From Hyparrhenia diplandra (Eukaryota; Streptophyta; Magnoliopsida; Poales; Poaceae), in contig JADLZK010007331.1 in assembly GCA_015847255.1 (NCBI GenBank), positions 186,001 through 250,000 of the forward strand: a stretch of DNA of 64,000 nucleotides, written 5' to 3'. The first letter of the stretch is position 1. Every line of letters begins with the position of its first letter. The notes beneath the pieces were generated by a model that saw nothing but the letters and a program-made list of their open reading frames with translations, was not told the DNA's origin and searched no databases. The translations under genes were made by a program, and so were the position numbers. This document shows positions 47,599 to 59,000 of this stretch, one piece after another.

Positions 47599-47689
47599 GT
47601 CGTTCCATCGTTTGGTCATGTACGTTTCGTTGCCGTCCAGCGCACTGTCGCTCCCCGCGGGGAGATATCTGTCGTCGAACCCTCATCTG

Positions 47690-47960
47690 GTCTATGCTGA
47701 TGCGGACACAGTCGTTGTTGTGTCACGGGCCCGACCGACTTCGAGCGCGCGCATCCGGCCGTGTGCCGCGCTCACCTTCTCCCCGCCCGCTGTCGCCACC
47801 GACCTCTCGAGTCCCACTACTCCAACTCCCCGCTCGTGCTCATCCCCAACGTCGTGCTCCGCACCGCCATCCTCAACGGGTGCGACGCCTCATGCTTGCC
47901 GCCGCACCTAGCCCCCGCTGTCTCTGACACCGCCCCACGACATCGCGTGCACCGCTCATT
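47690..47960 (+). pseudogene. Captured fragment of a plant U-box E3 ubiquitin ligase gene (PUB type)
   Basis: In one frame the sequence reads DADTVVVVSRARPTSSARIR then PCAALTFSPPAVATDL. In the next frame it reads SPLVLIPNVVLRTAILNGCD. With small shifts this follows the U-box order: DPVVV-S-GRTFERA-I, then a Cys-rich helix, then LIPN-x-x-LR-x-AI-x-x-W-C. U-box proteins bind E2 enzymes and pass ubiquitin to targets. Only the U-box end and a short downstream part are present, broken by shifts and carrying Gly for the usual Trp, so no functional ligase is encoded. Confidence 0.55.
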
Positions 47961-48735
47961 CCACCGCGCAACGCCGAGAAGGAGCAGTAGCAACTGCAGC
48001 AACGCCCACGTACACAGGTTGTCTCGTCGTTCAAGGGGGGGAGACCCAGCTGGCCGCCGATGGCTTTTACGCAGAGCCGAGCCCGTGCGCAGGGTGATGC
48101 TGGAGGAGATGATGGTCGCTCGTGGGGCCGACGGCACCCCCGAGAGTAGGCGTCTATAATGGCCTTGCTGCGGCAGGCCACGAGAAAACCAAGAGGTGAG
48201 GCGGAGCTCTCAGACGCCGCGGCTCCTTGCCACACTACGCCCCATGCTGCTATCACCCGACACCGACGTCTAGGTCAACGTGGCGGGGCAAAGGGTCAAC
48301 ATGTCACGGACCCTCGAAAAATAAGGCGCGGATCATGCGTTCGGGCGGTGTCGCCACCGTGGACGTGCTCCACGGTGGCCACCCAGAGGCATGCGACCAC
48401 ACTGTACGGGATGAGTCGGGGCAGCATGAGGTTCCGTGGGCTCGCGCGCACCGCAAGGGTCGAGGCCGCACTACAGCCGGTGGTTGACGGTGAGGACGGC
48501 GTCGGTCGAGACCTGGCACGGCGCATGCTATGGGATGTGCACGTCGAGGACGACGAGGCACCTATCACGGTGACGGGACTATTCGGATGGCAATGGAACG
48601 ACGACAACATCGCGTGTCGGAGGGGCTTGTCTCCATCTAGCGGCCGATGAGGGCGGCGGTGGCGAAGATCTCCCACACAGGAGAGCAAAGGCGCCGGACG
48701 GCGACAAAAACGCGACGTGGCCAAACAACATCTAG
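47961..48735. other. GC-rich interior of the Pack-MULE, origin not recognised
   Basis: Probably further captured gene sequence; open frames on both strands, none with a motif I can name. Confidence 0.45.
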
Positions 48736-48897
48736 GCGGGGTAATTTGCAAAAGTATAGATTAGGGTGGGACGAGGGGGTTTGAATGCTAAAATAACCCA
48801 CCTCCACCAGTGACCATCAGATGAGCATCCAACGATCTAGATTAGAGTTTTTATATATAGTTTGCATACAAAGTTGGTTTCCATAGGGTACGTTGCC
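48736..48897 (-). repeat. Right terminal inverted repeat of the Pack-MULE
   Basis: Reverse complement of the left repeat with about 15 percent differences plus a few small indels, so the copy is not recent. Confidence 0.9.
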
Positions 48898-48906
48898 GAG
48901 AAGAAG

Positions 48907-50102
48907 ATACTTAAATTGACCTAAGGGCGTTGTTTTGGAAACCATTGTATAGTAGTGTTAGCGGATGACACATGTGATCAGGCGTAAAGAGACAACATGA
49001 TTATTCTTTGGATCATGCCAACAATTCCTTTTCCCTGACTCTCTCCACCTCCTCCACTCGTGTGATCAGTCTGCATCGATAGTTTTCCATAGTTGTCCAG
49101 TCTCACACGCGTGCGCACCAGCCATATAATCTTCTTATATCAGCCTGCTTATTGGCAGCTAGCTCTTAGTTTGACCGTGGAATTTCAGCAACCTGCAAAG
49201 ACAAATAAACTGTTGTGGTCAAGAACCCAAGGATCGCAAAGTCAGGGTTTTGTGGGCCATCCTTAATTTCTGAACCATTTTGACTGTATCCTTTTGTGAG
49301 CCAAACGTTACACGACCATGAGCTTAATAAGCCAGCTGTTTTCGGCTGATTCAATAGTATTTTGTGAGAGATATATAATAAGCTGAAACAAGAAGAATCG
49401 AAGTTGTGCCTGTTGAACTATATGTCTGTCGCGTTCACAAAATCACACCGGATCATCCACACATTCCTAAGGTGATGATAATCACGCAGCAATCAAACGG
49501 CTTACAAGGCCTCCTCAATGAAATCCACCAGTCATCGAAAGATTGATCAGAGTTAAAGCCTGGAGCCCTACGACCGGACGCAGCAACGGTTTGTGCCGTA
49601 CCTCACGGCTAAAATAGCAGCTCAAACAAGATGGTTATTAGTAATAGTCTCTCCCTCCCCTGGGTGCAGATGCCATTTTTTTCCATTACCCAGGAACCGA
49701 TGCCAAATCGTTGGCTAGCAGGTGACTTGTACAACTTGGAATACTCTCACCAAAGTACCCATCCAGACCTACTACTACAAACCCCTTGGCTGCGAATTCA
49801 TGCACACAGAGTTGCAGCATCTAGGAATATATGCAAAGTTTATCCTGTAGAAATTTGAAGCTACCAGATCTTTCGTCCTTCCGTATTAGTCTACTTGCAG
49901 CACTAAGATCGAAAGCTTCCAATCATGTGTGTGATTTTAACTCAACAATTCTAGTCCCCTAGTCTGCAGTGGCTTTCAGGGCTTGCTGACATGCCAATAA
50001 TTCTGAATGGAAGACTTCTAACACCTTGCCTAGGTGACAATAGCCTGCTTTCTCCACATTGCCTGAACTATCCCGAATGGCAAAGCCCCAACCTCCCAAA
50101 CG
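48907..50102. other. Intergenic DNA, nothing secure
   Basis: A minus-strand piece (49,166-49,354) has an exon-like stretch with TTTGTCTTTGCAG near 49,198, but no recognised protein. No other features. Confidence 0.4.
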
Positions 50103-51030
50103 CAGGGACGGAGCCAGGGGAAAATTTTTAGGACGGGCTGAACAAAATGCAACATCGACTTAACTCTACTATGACGCCTCACAAGAGACAACTTGACAAA
50201 TTTATAATAACTTAAAGTCATCTTGAATTGAAAAACATAAAAACACATCGACTAAAGATAAAATTCACAGAATACACATCATGAAAAAGGAGGCAGTTCA
50301 TTCATACCGAGCCCAATTACAAAACTAATAAACGATGAGTGATGTTGCCGTACATTATTCGTCTGAAGTAGCAACCTACACAAATATAGACATAATTGAT
50401 TAATCAAACATATGTGAATCTCCAAATTATGAATTAATAGTTGAATAGAGCCTACCACTATTTTTGGCAATAACATAGGACGCTTTTTCATCTCTTGAAA
50501 CCGCCCTTTGATCTTTTCATTATCATCCTTCCTTAATATCTCCTTCTCATTATAGCATATCATCAAGGCATTGAGCCATTCATCACCCATTTTGATTTCT
50601 TCATCTAGATGTCCCTCTAACATTCACTTCCTTATTCATATCCGGCACTTCAATCTCATTCTTCTCACATAATGTTTTCACTCTTTTCAGTAATGGCTTC
50701 CATCCATTTTCCCTCATATCCTGCAAGCTATCTTTCACATCAGTGATCAACCGCATTGCTTCAACTATGTCTTGATCCTCCCTTTGCAAAGATCTTGAAC
50801 AAATATCTGTTATGCTCAACAATTGTATCATCAAATGTAGGATGAACACAAAATCAAAGCTCTCCATTTTTCCAATTAAACCTAAAAGCTCCACCATTAC
50901 ATGATGGTTTAATAGAATCTTTCTTCACTATCTCAAGGACATCTATGATGGCCTCCCACATCACCAAAATGTGAAGCAGAGTTTTGAGAAGTGAACCCCA
51001 TCTAGTATCTCTTGGCCTAGAAAGGCTACT
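50103..51030 (-). pseudogene. hAT-type transposase remains with a terminal edge at 50,103
   Basis: The left edge CAGGGACGGAGCCAGG is a typical hAT end for grass elements of the TTF/ZMYM1-like group. On the minus strand from 51,020: RPRDTRWGSLLKTLLHILVM WEAIIDVLEIVKKD, then GKMESFDFVFILHLMIQLLS, REDQDIVEAMRLITDVKDSL and GWKPLLKRVKTLCEKNEIEV, all close to the transposase core of that group. A second block (50,600-50,450), DEWLNALMICYNEKEILRKD then RFQEMKKR, resembles the C-terminal end of a different set of plant transposase-like proteins, so the copy looks chimeric. The N-terminal zinc finger and right end are missing. Confidence 0.72.
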
Positions 51031-51116
51031 TTCATATTATTAAGTCATGCATATGTATTTATGTGATCACTCTCGTGCCATGATTTGTTAATCAACAACT
51101 ATTGCAGGTTAAAGGC

Positions 51117-51240
51117 CTTGGGAAATTTGGCCAGACTGAATTTGCAGTTGCTGCCATCATGAACCGGAAATTACATATAGGATTATGTGCACCAATTGTT
51201 TATCCAAGGCATTGTTTACAACTTTGGATGCCCAGCACTT
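51117..51240 (+). other. Exon-like segment, unrecognised
   Basis: After a good acceptor (ACTATTGCAG) the plus strand reads VKGLGKFGQTEFAVAAIMNR and on to a stop near 51,245. It could be the last exon of a transposon or host gene lying beyond the hAT piece. Nothing upstream connects to it. Confidence 0.28.
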
Positions 51241-51599
51241 GTGACTTAGTGTAGGTGTATGTTGGTATACATCACATTATCCTAACTTGTTATATTGGAT
51301 GGAACTTGTCAGGTTGGATGTTTAAGCCTTTTTAGTGTAATGGTTGTACACTTGGATGGAGTTTGAATGTATAGCAATTGGAAACAGTTGCATATTATAT
51401 ACGCATGTATTGGATTTTATTATATTTGTGTTGGATTGGCATTTGGGTCGTGTGTGCATTGGAAATTTGGTTTGAGATACTACTGTTGTGTAATTTTCAT
51501 GACGGTCTTGATTATCAGGAAAACACTTTTGTGATAACCAGAACATATTTTTTTCGTGGTGGTGTGACTCACTTAAATACCAAAAATTTAATGAAATAA

Positions 51600-52015
51600 T
51601 TGCATGACGGTGAACTCTCACCAAATACCCTTCCACTCACGAAATAACTTCATGACAAAGTGAGCTCTCACGAAATACCGTTCCTCTCATGAAATAATTT
51701 CATGATGGTGAGCTCTCATGAAATACCCTTCCACTCACGAAATAACCGTGAAGGTGGCCTCTCATAAAATACCACAAAAACCTTCATGAAAATAGCGATG
51801 CAAATCTGCAAAGCAATGTTATTTTCATGAGAGTATTTAAAATCACGGAACTCTCATGAAAATAATCCGTGGTGGTGAACTCGTAAAAGTGTGCATTTTA
51901 TGAGTCTAATACTGTGAGAAGTAATGCGTGAGAGCGTGGCGATGTACTCTCATGCATTATTTTCGTGAGAGTAAAACCGTTTTTCATGACTTTTTTCACT
52001 CTCACGAAATATCCA
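51600..52015. repeat. Array of CTCTCA(T/C)GAAA repeats, probable subterminal region of a DNA transposon
   Basis: At 51,610-51,770 a unit of roughly 58 bp with 'gagctctcatgaaataccctt' and 'ccactcacgaaataa' recurs about three times. Shorter CTCTCATGAAA and TTTTCGTGAGAG words continue to 52,010 on both strands. Directly and inversely repeated short words next to an element end are typical for CACTA transposons; I did not find CACTA ends. Confidence 0.65.
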
Positions 52016-54181
52016 GCACTGTATTGATACAAATTTCTTTTGGTACTATATGCAATCGAGATGATCAAAGCTCACACAATATTGCTTCGTTGCAGTTCGT
52101 GTATAATTATCCATGCAATGCACATTAAACAATGGGGCAGCTAAGCAGCCATATGTTAGACCCTAGTATTGTCCCACTATACGTCCTGCATGCATCTGCA
52201 GGCTCTGTTCAGCGCCAACTCTCACGCTTCATGACAACCTGCATGATTCCTTCCCTGCCAACGAACCAGCAGGAAGCCTCTATGACACATCCATGGCTCC
52301 GATCAATTTCTACAGCTAGGATACAGGGCAACTAGAACCATGCTTGTTGCAGAAGCGTCGTTGTCGTGCCTTGATAGATTCGTGCTTTCTCCTAGGCATC
52401 TGAGCTGCCAACAATGGATTATACCTGCCCATATGCACCTCGTAGTCAGGCAGCTAGGGTTTTACTATAGAACCTTGTCATGGATGCTATCTTGAGAACA
52501 AAGCTACGTACCATACTCTTGATTGTTTGGTAGATGTAGCTAATTTGTTGGTAGGATCGATGTGGCATGCGTCTGTCCTTTCTGTTGCTACATAAGCAAG
52601 GGATGTTAATTATATTGAGTGCACAGTAAGTTTTGAGATCACTCCAGCTTAATTAATTTATCGATTTGATGATGTTGTGCAACGTATTGTAGCTAGTCTA
52701 TGTTTGTAGTGTAGGTAAGTACACTTAGAGAAGACAATGATAGATAAATGTTTCTCTTTTTCTGCTTGTTAATTAGGAGTGTACTTTTTAATATCTCCAT
52801 ATTATTACTATGTAATTAGTAGCTAAACGATTGCATATACATAGGAATCCGGATCACTTATCAGTTACTAGTACAATGATGATTGTTTTGCTTGATGATT
52901 AACCTTTGATTTTCTATGGTCATTTGTAGGTGGCACAGTAAACAGGGGCAGATCTAGAAACACCATTCCGGGGAGCTAATTAGTTAAGAGCAAGCTATTT
53001 TAGGGGGCATGCTATTTTAGGCTAAAAATGAAAGATTTTGCATGGCAGGGAACATTTGCATGTAGAAAATTTAGGCCGGGCCCGGGACGCCAAGATTAAG
53101 TACCTCCTAGAACATATAATTTTCGTCCATAAAAAATCATGTACTGTACAGTATGGAGTACGTAGAGTTTTTGTATCATAACTTGATTGACAAAACTACC
53201 TAGCTAGGAATATACAGACGCTGACTCACATCATGTTTCCTTTCTAGATGTCATGTTAAGACTTAAGCGCATTTCATCGGAGCTGTCAGCCCGCAAAGAG
53301 AGGGAAAGTGAACTCTTTTGTTCATAAGTCGAAAACACTATTGTAGTCACGAATTGTGTACCGAGACTGAAATAATTTTTTTGAGAGAGAAGACTGAAAT
53401 AGTTTTTTTTTTTTTTTTTTTTGGGGGGGGTGGGGAGGGGATGACACAAGTACCCGACAGATGTAGATTTCTGAAGTCACCGTTGGCGCCTCGTCGCCGA
53501 CGGAAATGTTGTTTACCACTTAATGCATAACGCCGGTAAATCCTAGGAAAATCCGAGGAAAAGATGAAAGACCAGAATTTGAACTCTAGTGGGAAGCGTC
53601 CAACCTGACCGTGACTACAAGCCAAATTCGCGAGAAGACTGGAATAGTTATGCATGCTTTGCTGCTGCACGGAGTCACGGACTGATAAATCGACGTTCTT
53701 CCTACCCCGGTCCAGCAAAACGGTCAGCCCATGGGCCTGAATCATGTGTCACAGCTTGGCAGGCCAGCCCAAATAAAATTAAGCATTCCGCTAAAAAATA
53801 ATAAAATTAAGCATTGGTTATTTATTTCCTCCGTTAACAAGTACATTTGTGGATGTCGCTGCCAAGAGTGACGTGATAAAAACAATTAATTAATGTAAAT
53901 GGCACTACTTTAATAATATTTCCTTCTCCATCCAGGTTGTGGCCGTCAAGTTGGTCCATGAAGTGCTGAGGTCAAGTCAAAGTAGCCGAAAACAAATTAA
54001 CAATCATATCCAAACGATGGCGCACAGTTCACATATTAGTATTCAAGGGTCACGTATCTATCCATTTTTCTAGAAGCTAATTAGGGCATGCCAGTGAACC
54101 ATATTTTGTCACAGGAATATCGATCTCTTGGTCATGGTCTCAGTAAAGGCAGGCATGCATGATTGATCGCGATAGTATTAT
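52016..54181. other. Intergenic DNA, little recognised
   Basis: A T17 plus G8 homopolymer run sits at 53,402-53,430. 'aaacaggggcagatctagaaa' at about 52,943 resembles a hAT-like end, without a partner. No gene seen. Confidence 0.45.
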
Positions 54182-54339
54182 GGCCCTGTTTGGTTTAGAA
54201 AAGTACTAGGACTTTTTAGTCCCGGGGACTAATAAAAAAAAGTCCCTCGTAGTCTTTTTGAAACTAATAGGAAAAAAGTCCCTACATGTTTGGTTTCTCG
54301 AGGCCCAGGGACTAAAAAGTCCTTCAACCAAACAGGGTC
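54182..54339. mobile_element. Tourist-like MITE, 158 bp
   Basis: Terminal inverted repeats GGCCCTGTTTGGTT (54,182-54,195) and AACCAAACAGGGTC (54,326-54,339) match at 13 of 14 positions. The 3 bases TAT flank both sides. Internal inverted words around AGTCCC/GGGACT let the whole copy fold. Superfamily (Harbinger or hAT) is inferred from the ends. Confidence 0.85.
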
Positions 54340-56715
54340 TATGTACTCCTACTCCGTATATAACAACTCCCTGACAGTCCCGGTCAATCGATCACATGGA
54401 GATGGAGTGGAGATATGCAGGCATATCTTGAAGCTCTGGATCTACTGACCAGTGAATGCACGCACCAGGCAAGTTTGACTGACCTCACTGATGTGATGTC
54501 GGCAATTTTGTATACATCACGGCCCGGGCGGTGAGGTTTAATTCTGAACCCCCGCTGAACACAACTGTTTCAATTCACAAGGGACCTCACGCATGCGCCC
54601 GCCTGCGAGCACTCCGAGCATACGCTTCCTCTGTTCTAAATTTGCTATTTACATACCAAGTAAAAGCAAATCTTATGGTTCGACAATCCAAACTTACTTA
54701 GTATAATTAAAATGAAGAGAGTATGCCCCTAGAAAAATGAAGAGAGTATATACGAGTACATACAAGAAGTTTCCATTTAACCTTCTATTCGGTTCAAAGT
54801 GTTATGAACCATTCTTTTGGAGGAGAACCCGATTTTTCTTTTGGAAGAGAACCCCCATGGGTGACTACTGGTCTATGCATTGACACAAAAAATAAATTAC
54901 AACACAACAACACCAACACACAACCTTGGCAAAAACACAAAAACACCCACAACAAACTTCTAACCTCGGATGCGACCAATGCAGAACATAAAAATATATA
55001 CATGTTTTTTCAACCAAGGACCTCAAAAGTGAAGGAGAGAGAGATTACATGACAAACCTCCAACAACAAATACAACATCGATCAAAGACTCTGTCATTGT
55101 TAGCTTCTCCATACAGCCAGGGGCCTTTAGCCCAAACCAACATTGCTACCCAACAACTAATGGGACACCACAATTGCAATCGAAGAGGCTATTGTTAAGT
55201 GAGACCGATCGCTGAGACAAAGGTTGCAATGAGCACCCGCAATGATTTGCAAAGGCAGTAGCGTGCGTGGCATATGTCTTTGTTGTGCCGACCATAAGTG
55301 AAGTGCTATGCATCTAAGTTGGGTACTAGGAGCAGTCCAAAGGCGAGAAACCTTAGATGATTTTTTTTTTTGCCTATAATTAATTTATGTAGACACTACA
55401 TATGGAAAGTATATTTTCAATGGATAGTTTCTGTAAAACATTTTTCATTCAATCATATGTCTTCTCTCTTCATCATCTATTTACTCCACCTCATTATGTC
55501 TTGCTTCTCATATAGAAATCGTTTTTATCTAAAAAACCATTTTTCTTTTCTTTTCTTTAATTAGTGCCACATCATATTTTTGTTTAGTTGGCACCCTAAT
55601 TAATGACATAGAAACCATCTAGTGTCGTGGTGGTCAGAGTGCTCTAAAAGTGCGCAAATGATAACCTGATAGATTCAATTGCGTAAAAACCGTATAATCG
55701 TATGCGTGTATATACAACAGCAAACCACACAAACTTGTGTGATTAGTGATTGATCCATGTGTGAGTGCCTAATGCCAATTGATTCTTCCACATGGTGACA
55801 TAAAGTTCAAAAAAATATGTGTAAAAAAAAATTGAACCATGAACCACATTACTATAAAAAAAAGATTTTATGAGGTGACCAAAACCATTATTATATGTTG
55901 CACTAGTAGGGGCGGAGCCAAAATTGAGGCAAAAGAGGTGCTAAGTATATGCTGCCAACCTTGGTAGTGCTAAGTATATGCTGCCAACCTTGGTATGATT
56001 GAATACCCATCTAATAAGTCCAGGTACAAATGGATCTATATCAAGAAATGGAAACATCATATCATGCATAAATGTTTGCTTCAATTCACATTATAAATAG
56101 TTTTTCAATGGGTATCTCTTAGCTTGCTTTGTGTTGTTCGCTACAAATAGGCTTGATTGATGAATTGAAATTAGATTATTAATTTCTCAAGTGGTAGCTA
56201 AAGCCTTAAGTAATATCTTTTTTTTTAGAATTAAGCCTTAAGTAATGTCTATAAACTTCCTTATAATGCTGATCTCATGGGCTTCTAGTGTTTTTTATGT
56301 CTAGTTAACCATCATGATGCTAAGTATGAAGTTAAAAGATGATCTACAAGTAACCATCAAGGTGAAATTTTCAAGTATTATCTTCAAATGGTAATCCTAT
56401 ACACCTAGCATCACTATGTAGTGTTAATTCACCTACAATTCCAATCTAACATATGTGCAAGCTAGAAAGCAAACCTCTCTAGCACATATGTTGAGATGGA
56501 GCTAACAGTACCTAGATGGATCTTGTAAAACTTATCCAAAATCCTTCTCAAGTAGTATTTGTGTTGGATAAGAAACACAAGGTCCCATCCAAGTTAGTAA
56601 TTTCCTATGAAGTGCTCGCTTAGAATTTTTTGTCATTTGGGACATGCTAGGTTAAACCAACTGAGATAGTTCAAGGTTTGTAAATTAAGCTAAATTTTGT
56701 TTATAGGCTCAAGTA
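54340..56715. other. Intergenic DNA, AT-rich
   Basis: 'taggggcggagccaaaattg' at about 55,906 resembles a hAT-like end. Two near-identical words 'gtgctaagtatatgctgcca' at 55,938 and 55,966 are a short direct duplication. No gene or full element found. Confidence 0.45.
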
Positions 56716-56724
56716 CAAAGTGGA

Positions 56725-57005
56725 TTGTGAATGAGCTGATGCCTCAATGGGTGGGAGCCCCCATGACATGGGTTTGAGCGAAGCTCCCACGCAGGTTTCG
56801 CGACTGGACTAATTTTCTCCAATTTTCTTTGTAACCGCAAGCATGGATGTTTCACAGTGGGTTGTCATGTCTGAAGTTTCATGATTTTCATGTACCTCTA
56901 AGTTGCATGTGTGTCTTTATGTATATGTGTAGTGGGCTTATTAGCTTGTGTTCAGTGTGTAGGCGTGCGTGAGTATATTGTGTGGTGTGAGTTTGTATGA
57001 AATAA
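56725..57005 (+). mobile_element. SINE-like element
   Basis: TGCCTCAATGG resembles a Pol III A box and GGGTTTGAGCG, about 30 bases on, a B box. A body with GAAGCTCCCACGCAGG and a GTGT-rich tail ending near 'gaaataaagttcagata' follows, as in grass SINEs. Ends and target duplication not determined. Confidence 0.42.
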
Positions 57006-57600
57006 AGTTCAGATACTACAACTTGTACTTGGAACATTGAGGCATAAAAACAACATTTGTGGAATCTTTAGGTTGTACAATGATGGTTTTGTTTTTGCCA
57101 CCACCTTCCACTAAACTTGACCCTAAGGTGTTGGCGGCGTCGCAATAAACGCCTAGCCATTGGCCAGGTCACCAAGAAACCTAGCCATTTATCATATTGC
57201 TATATTCCCCTTCTCTCTATCCCCATACTAGCACCTCCCACAAAATACTCAAATTTCTCAAAGACAATTTATGGATAGAAGCTCCTTAAACCCCACGTCC
57301 ATAGACTATATAAGGTGAGGAGTTCCCTAATATAGATGGCAGCATGGCAGAGATGCAAAGTAGAAAGAAGACCTACGTTTACTACTCACTTAGCCTACAC
57401 AAACAAAAGGAAAATTACGTGCAGTGCCCAGTTGTTAGTTGTTCCACTTCCGTGGTGTATTCAACGTTGGCAGGTACCAATCTACGCTACTCGATCAATT
57501 ATTGTCACATATACTATAGTAAATAAATTACTAAACATACCAGCAATTTTTGTGTCACCGTCACCGTGGCGCAAATGCAAGGTAGCAAAATGAGGACATC
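57006..57600. other. Intergenic DNA upstream of the VQ gene
   Basis: A TATATAAGG at 57,308 is followed by short frames (57,336-57,593) without a recognised product. Confidence 0.4.
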
Positions 57601-57619
57601 AGGGCCGGGGTAGGTTTCC

Positions 57620-58060
57620 ACGAATCCACGGTCAATTCAACAGAAGGACGTGCACCACTCAGTACTTCTGCAGTCCTCCCAGATTGGATTCCAGTAATCT
57701 TTTGCATCGACCACTTGCGTGAAGAATGGTAGAAAAGTGATGGCGTTGGGCCTTCAGCGATGCTGCAGAAAACAACTGCCCCGATGTGACACTAGTAGTA
57801 GACGCCGCTATTCCGCACGAGCGCTTGACCGACTGCCCGGCCGGCCGGTCCGCCCCCTCCGGCTGACCGCTCGCTGTTTCGTGACGACCCGCACGGCCGC
57901 AACTTTGACCAGCCTCCCAGCTTCACCAACTAGGCGTTCCGGGTCCCGCCAGTCAGTGGCAAGTGTGCGTACTTGCCTGCTTCCTCCCGGTGGCCAGCTC
58001 TGCGTCGTCGACGGCGGCTGAACCTATAAAAGCCGAGCAGCTTCCGCAGCCAATTCAACA
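57620..58060 (+). promoter_or_regulatory. Promoter of the VQ-motif gene with W-boxes and TATA box
   Basis: A TATA box, CTATAAAAG, lies at 58,024-58,032, giving an expected start near 58,055-58,065. Three W-box cores stand upstream: TTGACC at 57,825-57,830 and 57,905-57,910, and the reverse GGTCAA at 57,630-57,635. W-boxes bind WRKY factors, and VQ proteins are known partners of WRKY factors, so feedback control is plausible but inferred. Confidence 0.6.
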
Positions 58061-58207
58061 CCACATCACAAGTACACAGCGCAAGAAAAGTCGATCGGAC
58101 TATACTAGGTCTCAGTTTTGCACACGTCGACACCGTCTGGTCTCCGAGTTCAAGAGGCGGCGGCTCTGACCTGTGGTCAACCTCTTCGAGGTCTCATCTC
58201 AGAGCGC

Positions 58208-58637
58208 ATGGCCATGGAGGTTCAGGGCAGCAGGCAGCCTCAGGACGCCGGCGTCAAGGTAAAGTTCATCGAGACGCAGTTCATCAGCTCCGACGCCGCC
58301 AGCTTCAAGGCCGTCGTGCAGCGCCTCACCGGCAAATCCCCGCCGCCACTTCGTCGCAGACGGCTCATCCGGCGACAGCGCCACCGCACCCACAAAGGCC
58401 GCGCCCGTACCGGCCGGCCTTCTCTGGCGCCGGGGGCAGCAGCAAGCCGCCGCCGTGTGGACGGATCAACAGGCTGCCGGCTACCTGGCGATGATGCAGG
58501 CGCCGAAGCAAGAGCCGCTCGCGGCGGCGCCTCGGCTGGAGGACATGAACGAGCTCTGCGACTTCGCGGACTTGTTCTACACCACCAACGCAGCGAGCGC
58601 GCAGCGCGACGGCGGCGCCAGCGCCTTCCCTTACTGA
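58208..58637 (+). pseudogene. VQ-motif protein gene, intronless, with one frameshift
   Basis: ATG 58,208-58,210 (second ATG at 58,214) in good context starts MAMEVQGSRQPQDAGVKVKF. The VQ motif FKAVVQRLTG (pattern FxxxVQxLTG) begins at residue 33, TTC 58,304-58,306. Soon after (58,340-58,400) the frame changes by one base. The other frame then gives SSGDSATAPTKAAPVPAG, YLAMMQAPKQEPLAAAP and a C-terminus MNELCDFADLFYTT...ASAFPY with TGA at 58,635-58,637, typical of grass VQ proteins. Unshifted it would be about 142 residues, a normal size. VQ proteins are nuclear cofactors of WRKY factors. The shift may be real or a sequencing error; the rest looks functional. Confidence 0.85.
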
Positions 58638-58870
58638 AATGGCAGAGAGTGTCTTGTGTCGCGTATGCTTGCAGTTTGCCATTGCCAATTTGCCATGTTG
58701 CAGTCGCAGTGAGTTGGGCACATTAGTGATCCAGAGGTGTGCAAGGGAGAGAGAGATGGATTGTCTGTCAACCGCTGTACTTTTAAGCTAAATTATACAG
58801 CTTCACGAGTGCTCTCGAGTTAAATGCTGCCATGTCAATTTTTGTAATGTGCTAGAAAGAGACCATACTT
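58638..58870 (+). other. 3' UTR of the VQ gene
   Basis: Sequence after the stop has TAAATTATACAG and TTTTTGTAATGTG words near 58,787-58,852 that could direct cleavage and polyadenylation. End set by inference. Confidence 0.35.
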
Positions 58871-59000
58871 GTGGTTGTGGTTGCATTATTGCATAGTGCC
58901 ATATACATAGATTTTTCTTTTTGTCTCAAACATATCCAGAGGTTGTCAAATTTATTATTTTAATTTTAATAGTGTGGTTGTAAATGGGTGGGTCTTATTA

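Larger units (their letters stand above)
47438..48897 (+). mobile_element. Pack-MULE (Mutator-like element) with about 160-bp terminal inverted repeats
   Basis: 47,438-47,598 and the reverse complement of 48,736-48,897 match along about 160 bp, including the shared word TTACCCCGCCTAGATGT at the inner edge. Nine-base flanks are gagaaggag (47,429-47,437) and gagaagaag (48,898-48,906), 8 of 9 identical; 9-bp duplication is the Mutator hallmark. There is no transposase. The 1.1-kb interior is GC-rich and carries a host gene fragment. Ends are set to within 1-2 bases. Confidence 0.88.

Noticed and set aside
58118..58207. N-terminal extension of the VQ frame upstream of the ATG
   Set aside because: The frame is open but begins with TTG and lies in the leader; the first ATG is at 58,208 in good context.
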